From: Cryobacterium sp. GrIS_2_6
Lineage (GTDB): Bacteria; Actinomycetota; Actinomycetes; Actinomycetales; Microbacteriaceae
Assembly (NCBI RefSeq): GCF_035984545.1
Contig: NZ_JAXCHP010000001.1
Span: 558,001-622,000, forward strand
DNA length: 64,000 nucleotides
Direction of reading: 5' to 3'
A model generated the notes under the pieces. It was not told the DNA's origin, ran no database searches, and worked only from the letters and a program-made list of their open reading frames with translations. Below, piece after piece: positions 55,419-64,000 of this stretch (position 1 is the stretch's first letter; each line of letters begins with the position of its first letter). The position numbers and the translations under genes were made by a program.

Positions 55419-57011
55419 GTGTCAAAACCAGTCGTTCTTATCGCTGAAGAATTATCACCTGCAACCGTCGATGCACTCGGACCCGACTTCGAGGTCCGCA
55501 ATGTCGATGGCACGGACCGGCCGGCCCTGCTCGCCGCGCTCGCGACGGCCGATGCCGTGCTCGTGCGCTCCGCGACGAAGGTCGACGCCGAGGCCATCGC
55601 GGCTGCACCCCTGCTCAAGGTGATCGCCCGCGCCGGTGTCGGACTCGACAACGTGGACATTAAGGCTGCGACGGCCGCCGGCGTCATGGTCGTCAATGCA
55701 CCCACCTCGAACATTATCTCAGCCGCAGAACTGACCGTCGGTCACATCATTAGCCTGGCCCGTCACATCCCCGCCGCGAGCGGCGCTCTCGCCGAGGGGC
55801 AGTGGAAGCGCTCCAAGTACACCGGTGTCGAACTGTACGAAAAGACCGTCGGCATCATCGGCCTCGGCCGCATCGGAGCCCTCATCGCCGCTCGAATGCA
55901 GGCCTTCGGCACGAAGATCATCGCGTTCGACCCCTACATCACCTCCGCCCGCGCGCAGCAGCTCGGCGTTGTGCCCGTGACGCTCGAAGAACTCCTCGCG
56001 CAGTCCGACTTCGTGACCATCCACATGCCGAAGACGGCGGAGACGACCGGCATGATCGGAGCCGCGCAGTTCAAGCTCATGAAGCCGACCGCGTTCGTGA
56101 TCAACGTCGCCCGCGGCGGCCTCATCGATGAAGACGACCTCTACGACGCCCTGACTGCCGGCACCATCGCCGGGGCCGGCCTCGACGTCTTCGTGTCGGA
56201 GCCCCCGACCGGGTCGAAGCTCCTCGGCCTGGAAAACCTGATCACCACCCCGCACCTCGGTGCATCGACCGACGAAGCCCAGGAGAAGGCCGGCGTCTCC
56301 GTCGCGAAGTCGGTGCGCCTCGCCCTCTCCGGCGAACTCGTGCCGGACGCGGTCAACGTCGCCGGCGGCGTCATCGACCCCTACGTGCGTCCCGGCATCC
56401 CGCTCGTCGAGAAGCTCGGCCAGGTCTTCTCCGGCCTCACCGCGCAGCGCCCGCTCACGAGCGTGGACATCGACGTGCGCGGCGAGCTCGCCGACTACGA
56501 CGTGAGCGTGCTGCGCCTGGCCGCACTCAAGGGCATCTTCACGAACGTTGTGAGCGAGACCGTCTCCTACGTGAACGCGCCGCTGCTCGCCGAGCAGCGT
56601 GGCATCGCGGTCCGCCTGCTCACCGACAAGGAATCGCCGGAGTACCGCAACGTCATCCAGATTCGTGGCGCCCTCGCCGACGGCTCACAGGTTTCCGTCT
56701 CCGGCACCCTGACCGGCACGAAGCAGATCGAGAAGATCGTCGAGATCAACGGGTACGACGTCGAGGTCACCTTCGCCGAGCACCTCATCGTGATGGTCTA
56801 CACCGACCGCCCCGGAATCGTCGCCGTGTACGGCCGCGAGTTCGGCGACGCCCAGATCAACATCGCGGGCATGCAGATCGCCCGCCACGAGGCCGGCGGC
56901 AAGGCGCTGAGCGTGCTGACCGTCGACTCACCCGTCTCGGCGAGCTTGCTCGCCACCGTGTGCGACGCGATCTCGGCCGACGTGATGGTCGAAATCGCCA
57001 TCACGGAGTAG
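55419..57011 (+). CDS. serA: D-3-phosphoglycerate dehydrogenase
   Basis: The 530-residue enzyme starts serine synthesis by oxidising 3-phosphoglycerate with NAD. The NAD motif is VGIIGLGRIGALIAARM near 145; the catalytic Arg, Glu and His lie in NVARGGLIDEDDL, GLDVFVSEPP and TPHLGASTDEAQ. An ASB-type allosteric domain spans about 315-450, and an ACT domain (VMVYTDRPGIVAVYGREFGD) ends the protein and binds serine. The long form is normal for actinobacteria. The GTG start has GGAGG upstream. Confidence 0.95.
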   Translation: MSKPVVLIAEELSPATVDALGPDFEVRNVDGTDRPALLAALATADAVLVRSATKVDAEAIAAAPLLKVIARAGVGLDNVDIKAATAAGVMVVNAPTSNIISAAELTVGHIISLARHIPAASGALAEGQWKRSKYTGVELYEKTVGIIGLGRIGALIAARMQAFGTKIIAFDPYITSARAQQLGVVPVTLEELLAQSDFVTIHMPKTAETTGMIGAAQFKLMKPTAFVINVARGGLIDEDDLYDALTAGTIAGAGLDVFVSEPPTGSKLLGLENLITTPHLGASTDEAQEKAGVSVAKSVRLALSGELVPDAVNVAGGVIDPYVRPGIPLVEKLGQVFSGLTAQRPLTSVDIDVRGELADYDVSVLRLAALKGIFTNVVSETVSYVNAPLLAEQRGIAVRLLTDKESPEYRNVIQIRGALADGSQVSVSGTLTGTKQIEKIVEINGYDVEVTFAEHLIVMVYTDRPGIVAVYGREFGDAQINIAGMQIARHEAGGKALSVLTVDSPVSASLLATVCDAISADVMVEIAITE

Positions 57012-57594
57012 CGGTCAGGTCGGTCATTCGACCGATCACGGCGAGCAACCGGTCCAGTCTCGCCGCCGACACCACGTCGGCGGCGAGATGGGCAGCGCTC
57101 GTGATGGTGGAACCGAAATACAGCCCGTCACTGATCAACAGGATCGCCTCCGCGACGTCCGGATTCCCGACGGCCTCCTCGACCACGGCCAGCCACTGGC
57201 GCCGCATCGAGGCAACGGCAGTGTTGGCCAGCGGATGCGATCCCTGTGCCAGGCGCACGGCTCCCGCAATCGTGCGGTCCAGGGGAGTGCCCTCGCTCAT
57301 CGAGGTCCGGATCAGGTAGTCAACGGGTCCGGCCGCCGCAGAGCGGATGCATACGATGTCGTCGGCGACGAGCTCATCGAGCCGGGTGAGCAGTCCCCGG
57401 ACCAGGGCCTCCTTCGACCCGAAATGGTAGAGCAGCCCGCCCTTCGACAGGCCGGCCGCCGCAGCGACGCTCTCGAGGGTGGCCGCCCGTTCGCCCTGGT
57501 CGATCAGGAGCCCGGTGAACGCGTCGAGGACCCGGTCCCGGGTCGGGGAATGGTCGGCTGACCGGAGCGGGAGCTGGACGGGCGAGGGTGTCAT
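57001..57594 (-). CDS. TetR-family regulator of the adjacent MFS exporter
   Basis: This 197-residue repressor has the helix-turn-helix TLESVAAAAGLSKGGLLYHF at residues 40-60 and a C-terminal helical domain of the TetR_C type. Its 3' end overlaps serA by 11 nt. It is divergent from the MFS gene, and an inverted repeat in the shared region covers its promoter, so it probably represses itself and the exporter. Confidence 0.85.
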   Translation of the reverse strand: MTPSPVQLPLRSADHSPTRDRVLDAFTGLLIDQGERAATLESVAAAAGLSKGGLLYHFGSKEALVRGLLTRLDELVADDIVCIRSAAAGPVDYLIRTSMSEGTPLDRTIAGAVRLAQGSHPLANTAVASMRRQWLAVVEEAVGNPDVAEAILLISDGLYFGSTITSAAHLAADVVSAARLDRLLAVIGRMTDLTATP

Positions 57595-57619
57595 GGTGCT
57601 ACTGTACCGTCTGGACGGT
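57595..57619 (-). promoter_or_regulatory. TetR promoter (leaderless) and operator
   Basis: On the minus strand the -10 box TACAGT ends 6 nt before the TetR ATG. The inverted repeat ACCGTC TG GACGGT (57606-57619) overlaps the -10's upstream edge and lies between the two divergent genes, a typical TetR operator placement. Confidence 0.6.
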
Positions 57620-57683
57620 TTTTTTATGCCGTCCCCCTCCTACGACGGTTTCACCCGTCCCCTGCCCGGAAAGTTGTTGCACC

Positions 57684-59210
57684 GTGTCAACCCCGACCCG
57701 CCCCCGGATACCCGTCCAGCCGGGCGCCGCGCCCGTGCGCCGCTGGTGGGCCCTTGTGGTGCTGATGCTGCCGGTGCTGCTCGTGTCGATCGACAACACC
57801 GTGCTCAACCTTGCGCTGCCGCAGATCTCCGAGGCCCTCAGCCCGAGCGGCACCCAGCTGCTCTGGGTGATCGACATCTACCCCCTCGTGCTCGCGGGGC
57901 TGCTGGTCTCGATGGGCAGCCTCGGCGACCGGATCGGCCGGCGCCGGCTGCTGCTGATCGGCTCCGCCGGCTTCGGAGCCATGTCGGTGATCGCCTCCTT
58001 CGCGCCGACCATCGAGTGGCTCATTCTTGACCGTGCCGCACTGGGCGTCTTCGGGGCCATGCTGATGCCGCCCACGCTCGCACTGCTGCGGTCCGTCTTC
58101 ACCGAACGCAACGAGCGCCGCCTCGCCATCGCCATCTGGGCGAGCGGCTTCGCGGCCGGTAGCGCACTCGGCCCCGTTGTCGGCGGACTCATCCTCGAGA
58201 ACGGGGAATGGGGATCCGTCTTCCTCCTCGCGGTCCCGCTGTTGCTGCCCTTGCTCGTGGTGGCGCCGCTGATCGTGCCGGAATCCCGGGACCCGAACCC
58301 GGGAGCGATCGATGTGCCGAGCATCCTGCTGTCGCTCGTGACGATGTTCCCGATCGTCTTCGGCATCAAGACGCTCGCCGACTCCGGGTTCGGCGTCGCC
58401 GGCATCGTGTCGATCGCAGTGGGACTGGTCGCCGCCACCCTCTTCGCCCTTCGGCAGCGGCGTCTCCGTGAGCCGATGCTCGACCTCGAACTCTTCCGTC
58501 GCGGCTCGTTCAGCGGCGCGGTCGGGGTCAACTTCCTGAGCGTCGTAGCGCTCGTCGGCGGACTGTTCTTCGTCTCGCAGTACCTCCAGCTCGTCCTCGG
58601 ACTGGAGCCCCTCGGTGCCGGCCTGGTACTCGTGCCCGGCCTGGTGGCGATGATCCTGGCCGGATTGATCGTCGTCCCGATCGCCAGGCGGATCCGGCCG
58701 TCGATCGTGGTCCCGGCCGGGCTTCTGTTCTCGGCGGCCGGGTACACGGCATTCGCGATCGGCGGCGCCGGATTCGGCCCTGCCGGTGTGGCCGTAGCCT
58801 TCGTCGCCCTCGGGATCGGGATCGGGGCTGCCGAGACGGTGTCGAACGAATTGATCGTGGCGAGCGCACCGCCGGAGAAGATGGGCGCGGCATCCGCTGT
58901 CGGGGAAACCGCATACGAACTGGGCGCGGTTCTCGGCACCACGGTCCTGGGCAGCATCCTCACCTCGGCGTACCGCTCCGCGGTGGTGCTGCCTGATGGG
59001 CTCGGCGCCGGACAACGGGCCGCGGCGGGGGAGACCCTCGGCGGGGCCGTCGCCGTTGCGGCCGAGCTACCGGCAGGAGCCGGCCGGATGCTGCTGGAGT
59101 CTGCGAGGGAGGCCTTCCTCACCGGAATCGGTCCCACCGCCTGGATCGGAGCCGGACTCGTGGTCGTAGCGGCCATGGTCGCCTGGTTCGCACTGCGCTC
59201 GGCACGGTGA
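57684..59210 (+). CDS. MFS drug exporter, DHA2 (14-helix) family
   Basis: The 508-residue transporter begins with VLLVSIDNTVLNLALPQISE, the DHA2 motif D1, and shows motif A LGDRIGRRRLLLIG between helices 2 and 3, with 14 helices in all. These proton-driven exporters expel cationic drugs and dyes. The GTG start at 57684 was chosen because residues upstream look non-conserved; its ribosome site (GGAAAG) is rather far. Its regulator is the divergent TetR gene. Confidence 0.87.
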   Translation: MSTPTRPRIPVQPGAAPVRRWWALVVLMLPVLLVSIDNTVLNLALPQISEALSPSGTQLLWVIDIYPLVLAGLLVSMGSLGDRIGRRRLLLIGSAGFGAMSVIASFAPTIEWLILDRAALGVFGAMLMPPTLALLRSVFTERNERRLAIAIWASGFAAGSALGPVVGGLILENGEWGSVFLLAVPLLLPLLVVAPLIVPESRDPNPGAIDVPSILLSLVTMFPIVFGIKTLADSGFGVAGIVSIAVGLVAATLFALRQRRLREPMLDLELFRRGSFSGAVGVNFLSVVALVGGLFFVSQYLQLVLGLEPLGAGLVLVPGLVAMILAGLIVVPIARRIRPSIVVPAGLLFSAAGYTAFAIGGAGFGPAGVAVAFVALGIGIGAAETVSNELIVASAPPEKMGAASAVGETAYELGAVLGTTVLGSILTSAYRSAVVLPDGLGAGQRAAAGETLGGAVAVAAELPAGAGRMLLESAREAFLTGIGPTAWIGAGLVVVAAMVAWFALRSAR

Positions 59211-59309
59211 ACCGGCGTCGATTCCGGGAGTGACGAAGACGCGGGGATCACCCGAGCTGACGCGTCGCAGTAGGGTTTGGGTACAGCAATCCGAGCCCCC
59301 AGGAGTCCC

Positions 59310-60392
59310 ATGTCCCGTCAGATCAAGCTCGCCGTCATTCCCGGAGACGGGATCGGACCCGAAGTCGTCGCCGAGGCCGTCAAGGTGCTCGGCGCAGCGA
59401 CAGCGGCCGATGACGTCGAATTCGCGCTGACCTGGTTCTCGCTCGGCGCGACCCGGTTCCTCGAGACGGGCGACGTGCTGACCGATGAGGACCTCGGGGC
59501 GATCGCCGCCCACGACGCCATCCTGCTCGGCGCCGTCGGGGGAGTGCCCGGCGACCCACGCCTCGCGAACGCGAACATCGAGCGGGGCCTGCTGCTCAGG
59601 CTGCGCTTCTCGCTCGACCACTACGTCAACCTGCGACCGAGCGTCCTGTTCCCCGGTGTGCCGAGCCCGCTCGCGGCTCCCGGCAACGTCGACTTCGTCG
59701 TCGTGCGCGAGGGCACCGAAGGGCCGTACGTCGGCAACGGCGGCGCCATCCGCCAGGGCACCGTGCACGAGGTCGCCAACGAGGTCTCGGTCAACACCGC
59801 CTTCGGCGTCGAACGCGTCGTACGCTACGCCTTCGAGGTCGCCCGGGGCCGCGCCGCCAAACACCTGACCCTCGTGCACAAGACCAACGTGCTCGTCTTC
59901 GCCGGCGGACTGTGGCAGCGGATCGTGACCGCCGTCGCCGCCGAATACCCCGATGTGACGGTGGACTACCTGCACGTGGATGCGGCGACGATTTTCCTCG
60001 TCTCAAATCCGAGTAGATTTGATGTCATCGTCACGGATAACCTCTTCGGCGACATCCTCACCGACCTGGCGGCCGCAATCAGCGGCGGCATCGGCCTGGC
60101 AGCATCCGGGAACATCAACCCGGACGGCCGGTTCCCGAGCATGTTCGAACCGGTGCATGGTTCGGCCCCCGACATTGCGGGCAAGCAGCTTGCGGATCCG
60201 ACGGCCGCCATCCTTTCCGTCGCCCTCCTGCTCGATCACCTGGGCCTGACGGATGCCGCGGCCCGGATCCGGGACGCGGTGGTCGCCGATATCGCGGCCC
60301 GTACGGAAAATGGGGCATTCACGGCGTCGCGCGGTACCAGCGCGGTGGGCGACGCCATCGTGACTCGAATGACAGACAAGGGACTCCAATGA
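59310..60392 (+). CDS. leuB: 3-isopropylmalate dehydrogenase
   Basis: The 360-residue enzyme oxidises 3-isopropylmalate in leucine synthesis, using NAD and Mg2+. It opens with [19 protein letters not shown], contains [18 protein letters not shown] with substrate-binding Arg residues, [15 protein letters not shown], and the metal-binding [19 protein letters not shown]. The last part reads [19 protein letters not shown] precedes the ATG. It overlaps ilvE by 4 nt. Confidence 0.95.
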   Translation: MSRQIKLAVIPGDGIGPEVVAEAVKVLGAATAADDVEFALTWFSLGATRFLETGDVLTDEDLGAIAAHDAILLGAVGGVPGDPRLANANIERGLLLRLRFSLDHYVNLRPSVLFPGVPSPLAAPGNVDFVVVREGTEGPYVGNGGAIRQGTVHEVANEVSVNTAFGVERVVRYAFEVARGRAAKHLTLVHKTNVLVFAGGLWQRIVTAVAAEYPDVTVDYLHVDAATIFLVSNPSRFDVIVTDNLFGDILTDLAAAISGGIGLAASGNINPDGRFPSMFEPVHGSAPDIAGKQLADPTAAILSVALLLDHLGLTDAAARIRDAVVADIAARTENGAFTASRGTSAVGDAIVTRMTDKGLQ

Positions 60393-61573
60393 GCCAGGCA
60401 GCACTGAGCGACACCACCACCGAAACCACCACAGACACCACGACCGACGCCACGACCACGGGCACTTTCCCGCTGACCTTCAGCCTGACGCCGTCCACGA
60501 TGGCGCGCACGAGGGCCGAGCGTGAGGAGATCCTCGCCGACCCCGGTTTCGGCAAGAAATTCACCGATCATATGGTCTCGATCGACTGGACCGTCGAGGA
60601 GGGCTGGCACGATGCCCGGGTCATCCCATACGGCCCGTTGCAGCTCGACCCGGCCTCGTCGGTGCTGCACTACGGCCAGGAAATCTTCGAGGGGCTCAAG
60701 GCCTACCGCCACGCCGACGGCTCCATCTGGACCTTCCGCCCGGAGAAGAACGCCGACCGGCTGCAGCGTTCGGCACGCAGGCTCGCCCTGCCGGAGCTCT
60801 CCGAGAGCGATTTCATCGAGTCGATCCGGCAGATCATCGCCGTGGACGGCGATTGGGTGCCGTCGGACCATGAGACGAGTCTTTACCTGCGACCGTTCAT
60901 GATCGCCAACGAAAGCTTCCTCGGTGTGCGAGCCGCCCACAAGGTCGGCTACTACGTCATCGCGAGTCCTGCGGGCGCCTACTTCGCCAACGGCGTCGCC
61001 CCGATCAAGATCTGGCTATCGACCGAATACGCCCGCGCCGGCCGCGGTGGCACCGGAGCCGCGAAGTGCGGCGGCAACTACGCCGCCTCGCTCCTGCCGC
61101 AGATGCAGGCCTACGACAACGACTGCGCCCAGGTGCTCTTTCTCGACGGGGAAACCGGTTCGCACATCGACGAACTCGGTGGGATGAACGTCTTCTTCGT
61201 CTACGGCACCGACACGCTCGTAACCCCGCGGCTGACGGGCACCATCCTCGAGGGTGTCACGCGCGACAGCATCATCCAGCTCGCCCGTGACCGGGGACTG
61301 ACGGTCGAGGAGCGCGATGTGACGCTCGACGACTGGCGCGACGGAATCGCATCCGGTGCCATCACCGAGGTCTTCGCGTGCGGCACCGCCGCCGTGGTCA
61401 CCCCGATCTCCCAGCTCAAGGGACCGGGCGGCCTGGCCATCGGCGATGCGGATGCGCCGGCCGGCACGATCACGATGGCGCTCCGCCAGGAGCTGACCGA
61501 CATCCAGTACGGGCTGCTGCCCGACCGGCACGGCTGGCTCACCCGCCTTGACGTACCCGCGGACCAGGCGTGA
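60389..61573 (+). CDS. ilvE: Branched-chain amino-acid aminotransferase
   Basis: This 394-residue fold-type IV PLP enzyme carries out the last step to leucine, isoleucine and valine. The PLP lysine is in [15 protein letters not shown] near 225, the [18 protein letters not shown] stretch is near 90, and the C-terminal block [16 protein letters not shown] binds the phosphate. The first 30 residues are Thr-rich. The gene overlaps leuB before it and the FAH-family gene after it by 4 nt each, so all three are one operon. Confidence 0.95.
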   Translation: MSQAALSDTTTETTTDTTTDATTTGTFPLTFSLTPSTMARTRAEREEILADPGFGKKFTDHMVSIDWTVEEGWHDARVIPYGPLQLDPASSVLHYGQEIFEGLKAYRHADGSIWTFRPEKNADRLQRSARRLALPELSESDFIESIRQIIAVDGDWVPSDHETSLYLRPFMIANESFLGVRAAHKVGYYVIASPAGAYFANGVAPIKIWLSTEYARAGRGGTGAAKCGGNYAASLLPQMQAYDNDCAQVLFLDGETGSHIDELGGMNVFFVYGTDTLVTPRLTGTILEGVTRDSIIQLARDRGLTVEERDVTLDDWRDGIASGAITEVFACGTAAVVTPISQLKGPGGLAIGDADAPAGTITMALRQELTDIQYGLLPDRHGWLTRLDVPADQA

Positions 61574-62334
61574 AGGTCGCGCGGTTTAGCCAGGGAGGAG
61601 TCATCGCCTTCGGCATCGTCGACGACGATGAGCTCGTCGTGCTCAAGGGAGACCCGATGTTCGCAGGGTACGACCCGACCGGCGACCGGATCGCCCTGCG
61701 CGACGTCAAGCTGCTCGCGCCCGTGATCCCGCGGTCCAAGATCGTGGGCATGGCGCACGCGTTCTTCTCCGACGACGAAGAACGCGAGCACGCCGAATCG
61801 CGCGAGCCCCTCTTCTTCCTCAAGCCGAACACCGCGGTGATCGGGCCGGACGACCCGATCTTCCTCCCGGCGCAGTCCCACGACGTGCGCGTCGAGGGCG
61901 AGCTCGCGATCGTGATCGGCAAGATCGCGAAGAACGTGACGGTCGAGAACGCTGAAGACGTCATCTTCGGGTACACGATCGCGAACGACGTAACGGCGCG
62001 CGATCTCCTCGAGCGCGACGGGCAGCTCGCCCGCGCCAAGAGCTTCGACTCGTTCTGCCCACTCGGACCCGTGATCGACACAGAGTACGACTGGACGAGC
62101 CTGCACCTGACCGGTCGGGTCAACGGCGAGAAGTTCCAGAAGGGGACGGCTGCGCTTTACAAGCATTCGGTCGCCGAGGTCGTCGCGTTCGTCTCGAGCG
62201 TCTTCACGCTCCTGCCGGGCGACGTGATCCTCACCGGCGCCCCTGACCGGGCCGAAAAGGTCCACGACGGCGACGCCGTGCAGATCGAGATCCCGGGCAT
62301 CGGCATCCTGACGAACCCGGTCAAGCGCCTCTAG
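61570..62334 (+). CDS. Fumarylacetoacetate hydrolase-family protein
   Basis: The 254-residue protein has the FAH C-terminal fold: IVGMAHAFFSDD, FLKPNTAVIGPDDPI, VEGELAIVIG (metal-binding Glu), GYTIANDVTARDL and DVILTGAPDRAEKVHDGD. Relatives hydrolyse or decarboxylate acyl-pyruvates. The short N-terminal domain [20 protein letters not shown] is typical. It overlaps ilvE, as in many actinobacteria, but no clear link to branched-chain synthesis is known from the sequence. Confidence 0.88.
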   Translation: MKVARFSQGGVIAFGIVDDDELVVLKGDPMFAGYDPTGDRIALRDVKLLAPVIPRSKIVGMAHAFFSDDEEREHAESREPLFFLKPNTAVIGPDDPIFLPAQSHDVRVEGELAIVIGKIAKNVTVENAEDVIFGYTIANDVTARDLLERDGQLARAKSFDSFCPLGPVIDTEYDWTSLHLTGRVNGEKFQKGTAALYKHSVAEVVAFVSSVFTLLPGDVILTGAPDRAEKVHDGDAVQIEIPGIGILTNPVKRL

Positions 62335-62343
62335 CGGAATAGA

Positions 62344-62955
62344 TCACGGGTGCCAGGAGCGGACCTGGTCGGCGGCCGTGGCGAGGAGCGCGAGCGACTC
62401 GTCCCGGTTCACCCTGGCGAGCAGCATGACGCCCATCGACAAGGCGGCGAGCGTGCGGGCCCGTTCATCGACGACAGCGGGCCCGGCGTCCGTGCCCGGA
62501 GCGATCTCGAACACGGCCGCCGCTCCCGCGAGGGCGTTGCGGAGCGCCGCCGTGAGCTCGGCGCGGTAGTCGTCGACGACCTTCCTGGCGGGGTCGTCGT
62601 GCCCGGCGAGTCCCGCTGCGCAGTTGACGAGCAGGCAGCCCCGACGCGGTGAATCGTCGGGCAGGGAGGCGACGGCCAGGCTCAGGTCGCCGTAGTACGC
62701 GAGCAGGGCGGCCCGGCCGGCCGATTCGGCGAGCAGCGGGCGCAGGCGCGGGCGGATGACCGTCTCGAGGTAGTCCGCGACCGCGGCGTCGAAGAGCCCG
62801 CGTTTGCTTCCGAACGCGTGGTACAGGCTCGACCTGTTGAGCCCGGTGACCCGCTCGAGATCGGCGAGGGACGCCGCCTCGAAGCCGCGGTCCCAGAACA
62901 GGTCGCGTGCCGCGGTCACGACGACGGGAGCATCAAAGCTCGGCGTGCGGCCCAT
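62344..62955 (-). CDS. TetR-family regulator of the adjacent oxidoreductase
   Basis: The 203-residue protein opens with GRTPSFDAPVVVTAARDLFW and has the helix-turn-helix ASLADLERVTGLNRSSLYHA, followed by FGSKRGLFDAAVADYL. The C-terminal domain (RRGCLLVNCAAGLAGHD) is typical of the TetR_C subgroup that controls oxidoreductases. It is convergent with the FAH gene and divergent from the oxidoreductase across an inverted repeat. Confidence 0.85.
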   Translation of the reverse strand: MGRTPSFDAPVVVTAARDLFWDRGFEAASLADLERVTGLNRSSLYHAFGSKRGLFDAAVADYLETVIRPRLRPLLAESAGRAALLAYYGDLSLAVASLPDDSPRRGCLLVNCAAGLAGHDDPARKVVDDYRAELTAALRNALAGAAAVFEIAPGTDAGPAVVDERARTLAALSMGVMLLARVNRDESLALLATAADQVRSWHP

Positions 62956-62985
62956 CTCGGTCTCCAGTCAGTGGTCGGGTTTTTG

Positions 62986-63025
62986 TGTACCGTTCGATTC
63001 AGTATATAGTAAACCAGTCGGTACA
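62986..63025. promoter_or_regulatory. Divergent promoters with TetR-type operator
   Basis: TGTACCG (62986-62992) and its reverse complement CGGTACA (63019-63025) flank an AT-rich core with TATACT on the minus and TATAGT on the plus strand, overlapping -10 boxes for the TetR gene and the oxidoreductase. ACCAGTCGGT at 63013-63022 is a shorter TetR-like dyad. One repressor could block both directions. Confidence 0.65.
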
Positions 63026-63074
63026 AAAACGTTCCGAGCCCCACGTTCGGCACAGAGAAGTTCAGGAGTCGCCC

Positions 63075-64000
63075 ATGACCGCGAATACCAGCACCCAGAT
63101 CCAGCTCGCCGCACGCCCCGTCGGATGGCCGACGGCGGCCGACTTCCGCACGGTCCACATCGACCTGCCGGACCTCGCGCCCGGAGAGGTCCGTGTCGCC
63201 AATGAGTTCGTCTCCGTCGACCCCTATATGCGCGGCCGGATGAACGACGTGAAGAGCTACTCGCCGCCCTACGCACTCGACGAGACCATGACCGGCGGCG
63301 CGGTCGGCCGGGTCATCGCATCTGCCGCCGACGGAGTGTCCGTCGGTGACGTCGTCGTGCACCAGTACGGCTGGCGCGACCTCGTGCAGGCCCCCGCCGC
63401 GGGCTTCCGCGTTGTGCCCGGACTGCCGGGCGTTCCGCTCTCCGCCTACCTCGGCGTGCTCGGGATGACCGCCCTCACGGCCTACGTCGGCCTCCTAAAC
63501 ATCGCGGGCATGAAGCCCGGCGACACTGTCTTCGTCTCGGGCGCGGCCGGGGCCGTCGGCAGCATGGTCGGCCAGATCGCCCGCCTCAAGGGTGCCGGCC
63601 GCGTTGTCGGTTCCGCAGGCACGCCCGAGAAGGTCGCGCTGCTCACGAGCAAGTACGGCTTCGACGCCGCCTTCAACTACAAGGACGGCGACATCGCCGG
63701 CCAGCTCGCCCTGGCCGCGCCCGATGGCATCGACGTGTACTTCGACAACGTCGGGGGAGAGCACCTCGAGGCCGCCCTCGCCGCCTTCAAGGACGGCGGA
63801 CGTGCCGCCCTCTGCGGCGCGATCTCCCTCTACAACACGACCGAGGCATCCGCGGGACCCCGCAACATGTCGAACATCGTGACCCGGGGGCTCACCCTCA
63901 AGGGATTCACGGTCGGCAACTACCTGAAGCACTTCGGCGCGTTCTCGGCCGAGATGTCCGGATGGCTGACGAGCGGCGCCGTCGTCTTCGACGAGACCGT
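63075..64000 (+). CDS. NADP-dependent oxidoreductase (MDR/CurA-like), 3' end outside window
   Basis: About 308 codons of a medium-chain reductase family member without zinc ligands. It has the N-terminal GroES-like fold (NEFVSVDPYMRGRMND), the domain joint at YLGVLGMTALTAYVGLL and the nucleotide motif VFVSGAAGAVGSMVGQIARL near 155. It follows curcumin/2-alkenal reductase relatives (YFDNVGGEHLEAAL, GAISLYN), which reduce activated double bonds. AGGAG precedes the ATG. Family length is about 335 residues, so roughly 30 are missing beyond the window edge. Confidence 0.88.
   Translation, partial: MTANTSTQIQLAARPVGWPTAADFRTVHIDLPDLAPGEVRVANEFVSVDPYMRGRMNDVKSYSPPYALDETMTGGAVGRVIASAADGVSVGDVVVHQYGWRDLVQAPAAGFRVVPGLPGVPLSAYLGVLGMTALTAYVGLLNIAGMKPGDTVFVSGAAGAVGSMVGQIARLKGAGRVVGSAGTPEKVALLTSKYGFDAAFNYKDGDIAGQLALAAPDGIDVYFDNVGGEHLEAALAAFKDGGRAALCGAISLYNTTEASAGPRNMSNIVTRGLTLKGFTVGNYLKHFGAFSAEMSGWLTSGAVVFDET

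Overview
The window is high-GC DNA from an actinobacterium, most likely Microbacteriaceae and Cryobacterium-like. This is inferred from the DUF222/HNH gene family, GAF-ANTAR regulators, a BioYMN importer, a YhgE/MMPL export cassette, an OtsA-OtsB fusion and -10 boxes of the form TANNNT placed 6-7 nt before start codons. No rRNA, CRISPR array or complete functional tRNA was found.

Left part (1 to about 19.5 kb): an accessory, decaying region. It starts with an intact IS110-family transposase whose upstream non-coding end may carry a bridge RNA, followed by an IS256-family transposase broken by an IS3-family remnant. Next come a Tat-exported ferritin-like protein, an aspartate decarboxylase scrap joined to a 5'-truncated GH15 glucosidase, a lone cytochrome oxidase subunit I, a short ribosome-hibernation factor, a CPA1 antiporter and an ArsP-type permease. 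After these lie remnants of NrdG and an M1 aminopeptidase, then a PRC-barrel protein, class I aldolase, L-lactate dehydrogenase, a proton-pumping P-type ATPase and a frameshifted PPK2 kinase. The intact genes suggest fermentation, pH and energy homeostasis under low oxygen or stress. The part ends at two tRNA-3'-end-like sequences and a strong terminator, which may mark an island edge.

Middle part (19.6-39.5 kb): a frameshifted DUF222/HNH gene, small membrane proteins, a butyrolactone-receptor-like TetR, two overlapping GAF-ANTAR genes with DUF1622, fused remnants of GAP-family and AI-2E-family membrane proteins, and a DinB protein with a flippase-like protein. These are followed by a DcuSR-type two-component system divergent from a dctA symporter, an MgtA magnesium ATPase, a flavodoxin, the bioY-bioM-bioN biotin importer and a second GH15 pseudogene.

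Right part (39.6-64 kb): cleaner, core-like DNA. A TetR with its own palindromic operator precedes a 1007-residue MMPL transporter whose C-terminus looks like a degenerate ABC ATPase, overlapping a YhgE/Pip gene. Next are a TIM-barrel isomerase and otsAB for trehalose. Branched-chain amino-acid synthesis follows (ilvD, ilvB, ilvN, ilvC, later leuB and ilvE), interrupted by small membrane proteins, serA and a divergent TetR/MFS pair. The window ends in a FAH-family hydrolase, another TetR and a truncated NADP-dependent oxidoreductase.

The most unusual items are the MMPL/pseudo-ATPase fusion in the YhgE cassette, the IS110 element with its untested guide RNA, the series of probably leaderless promoters, and the tRNA-like scars at the end of the decaying region.
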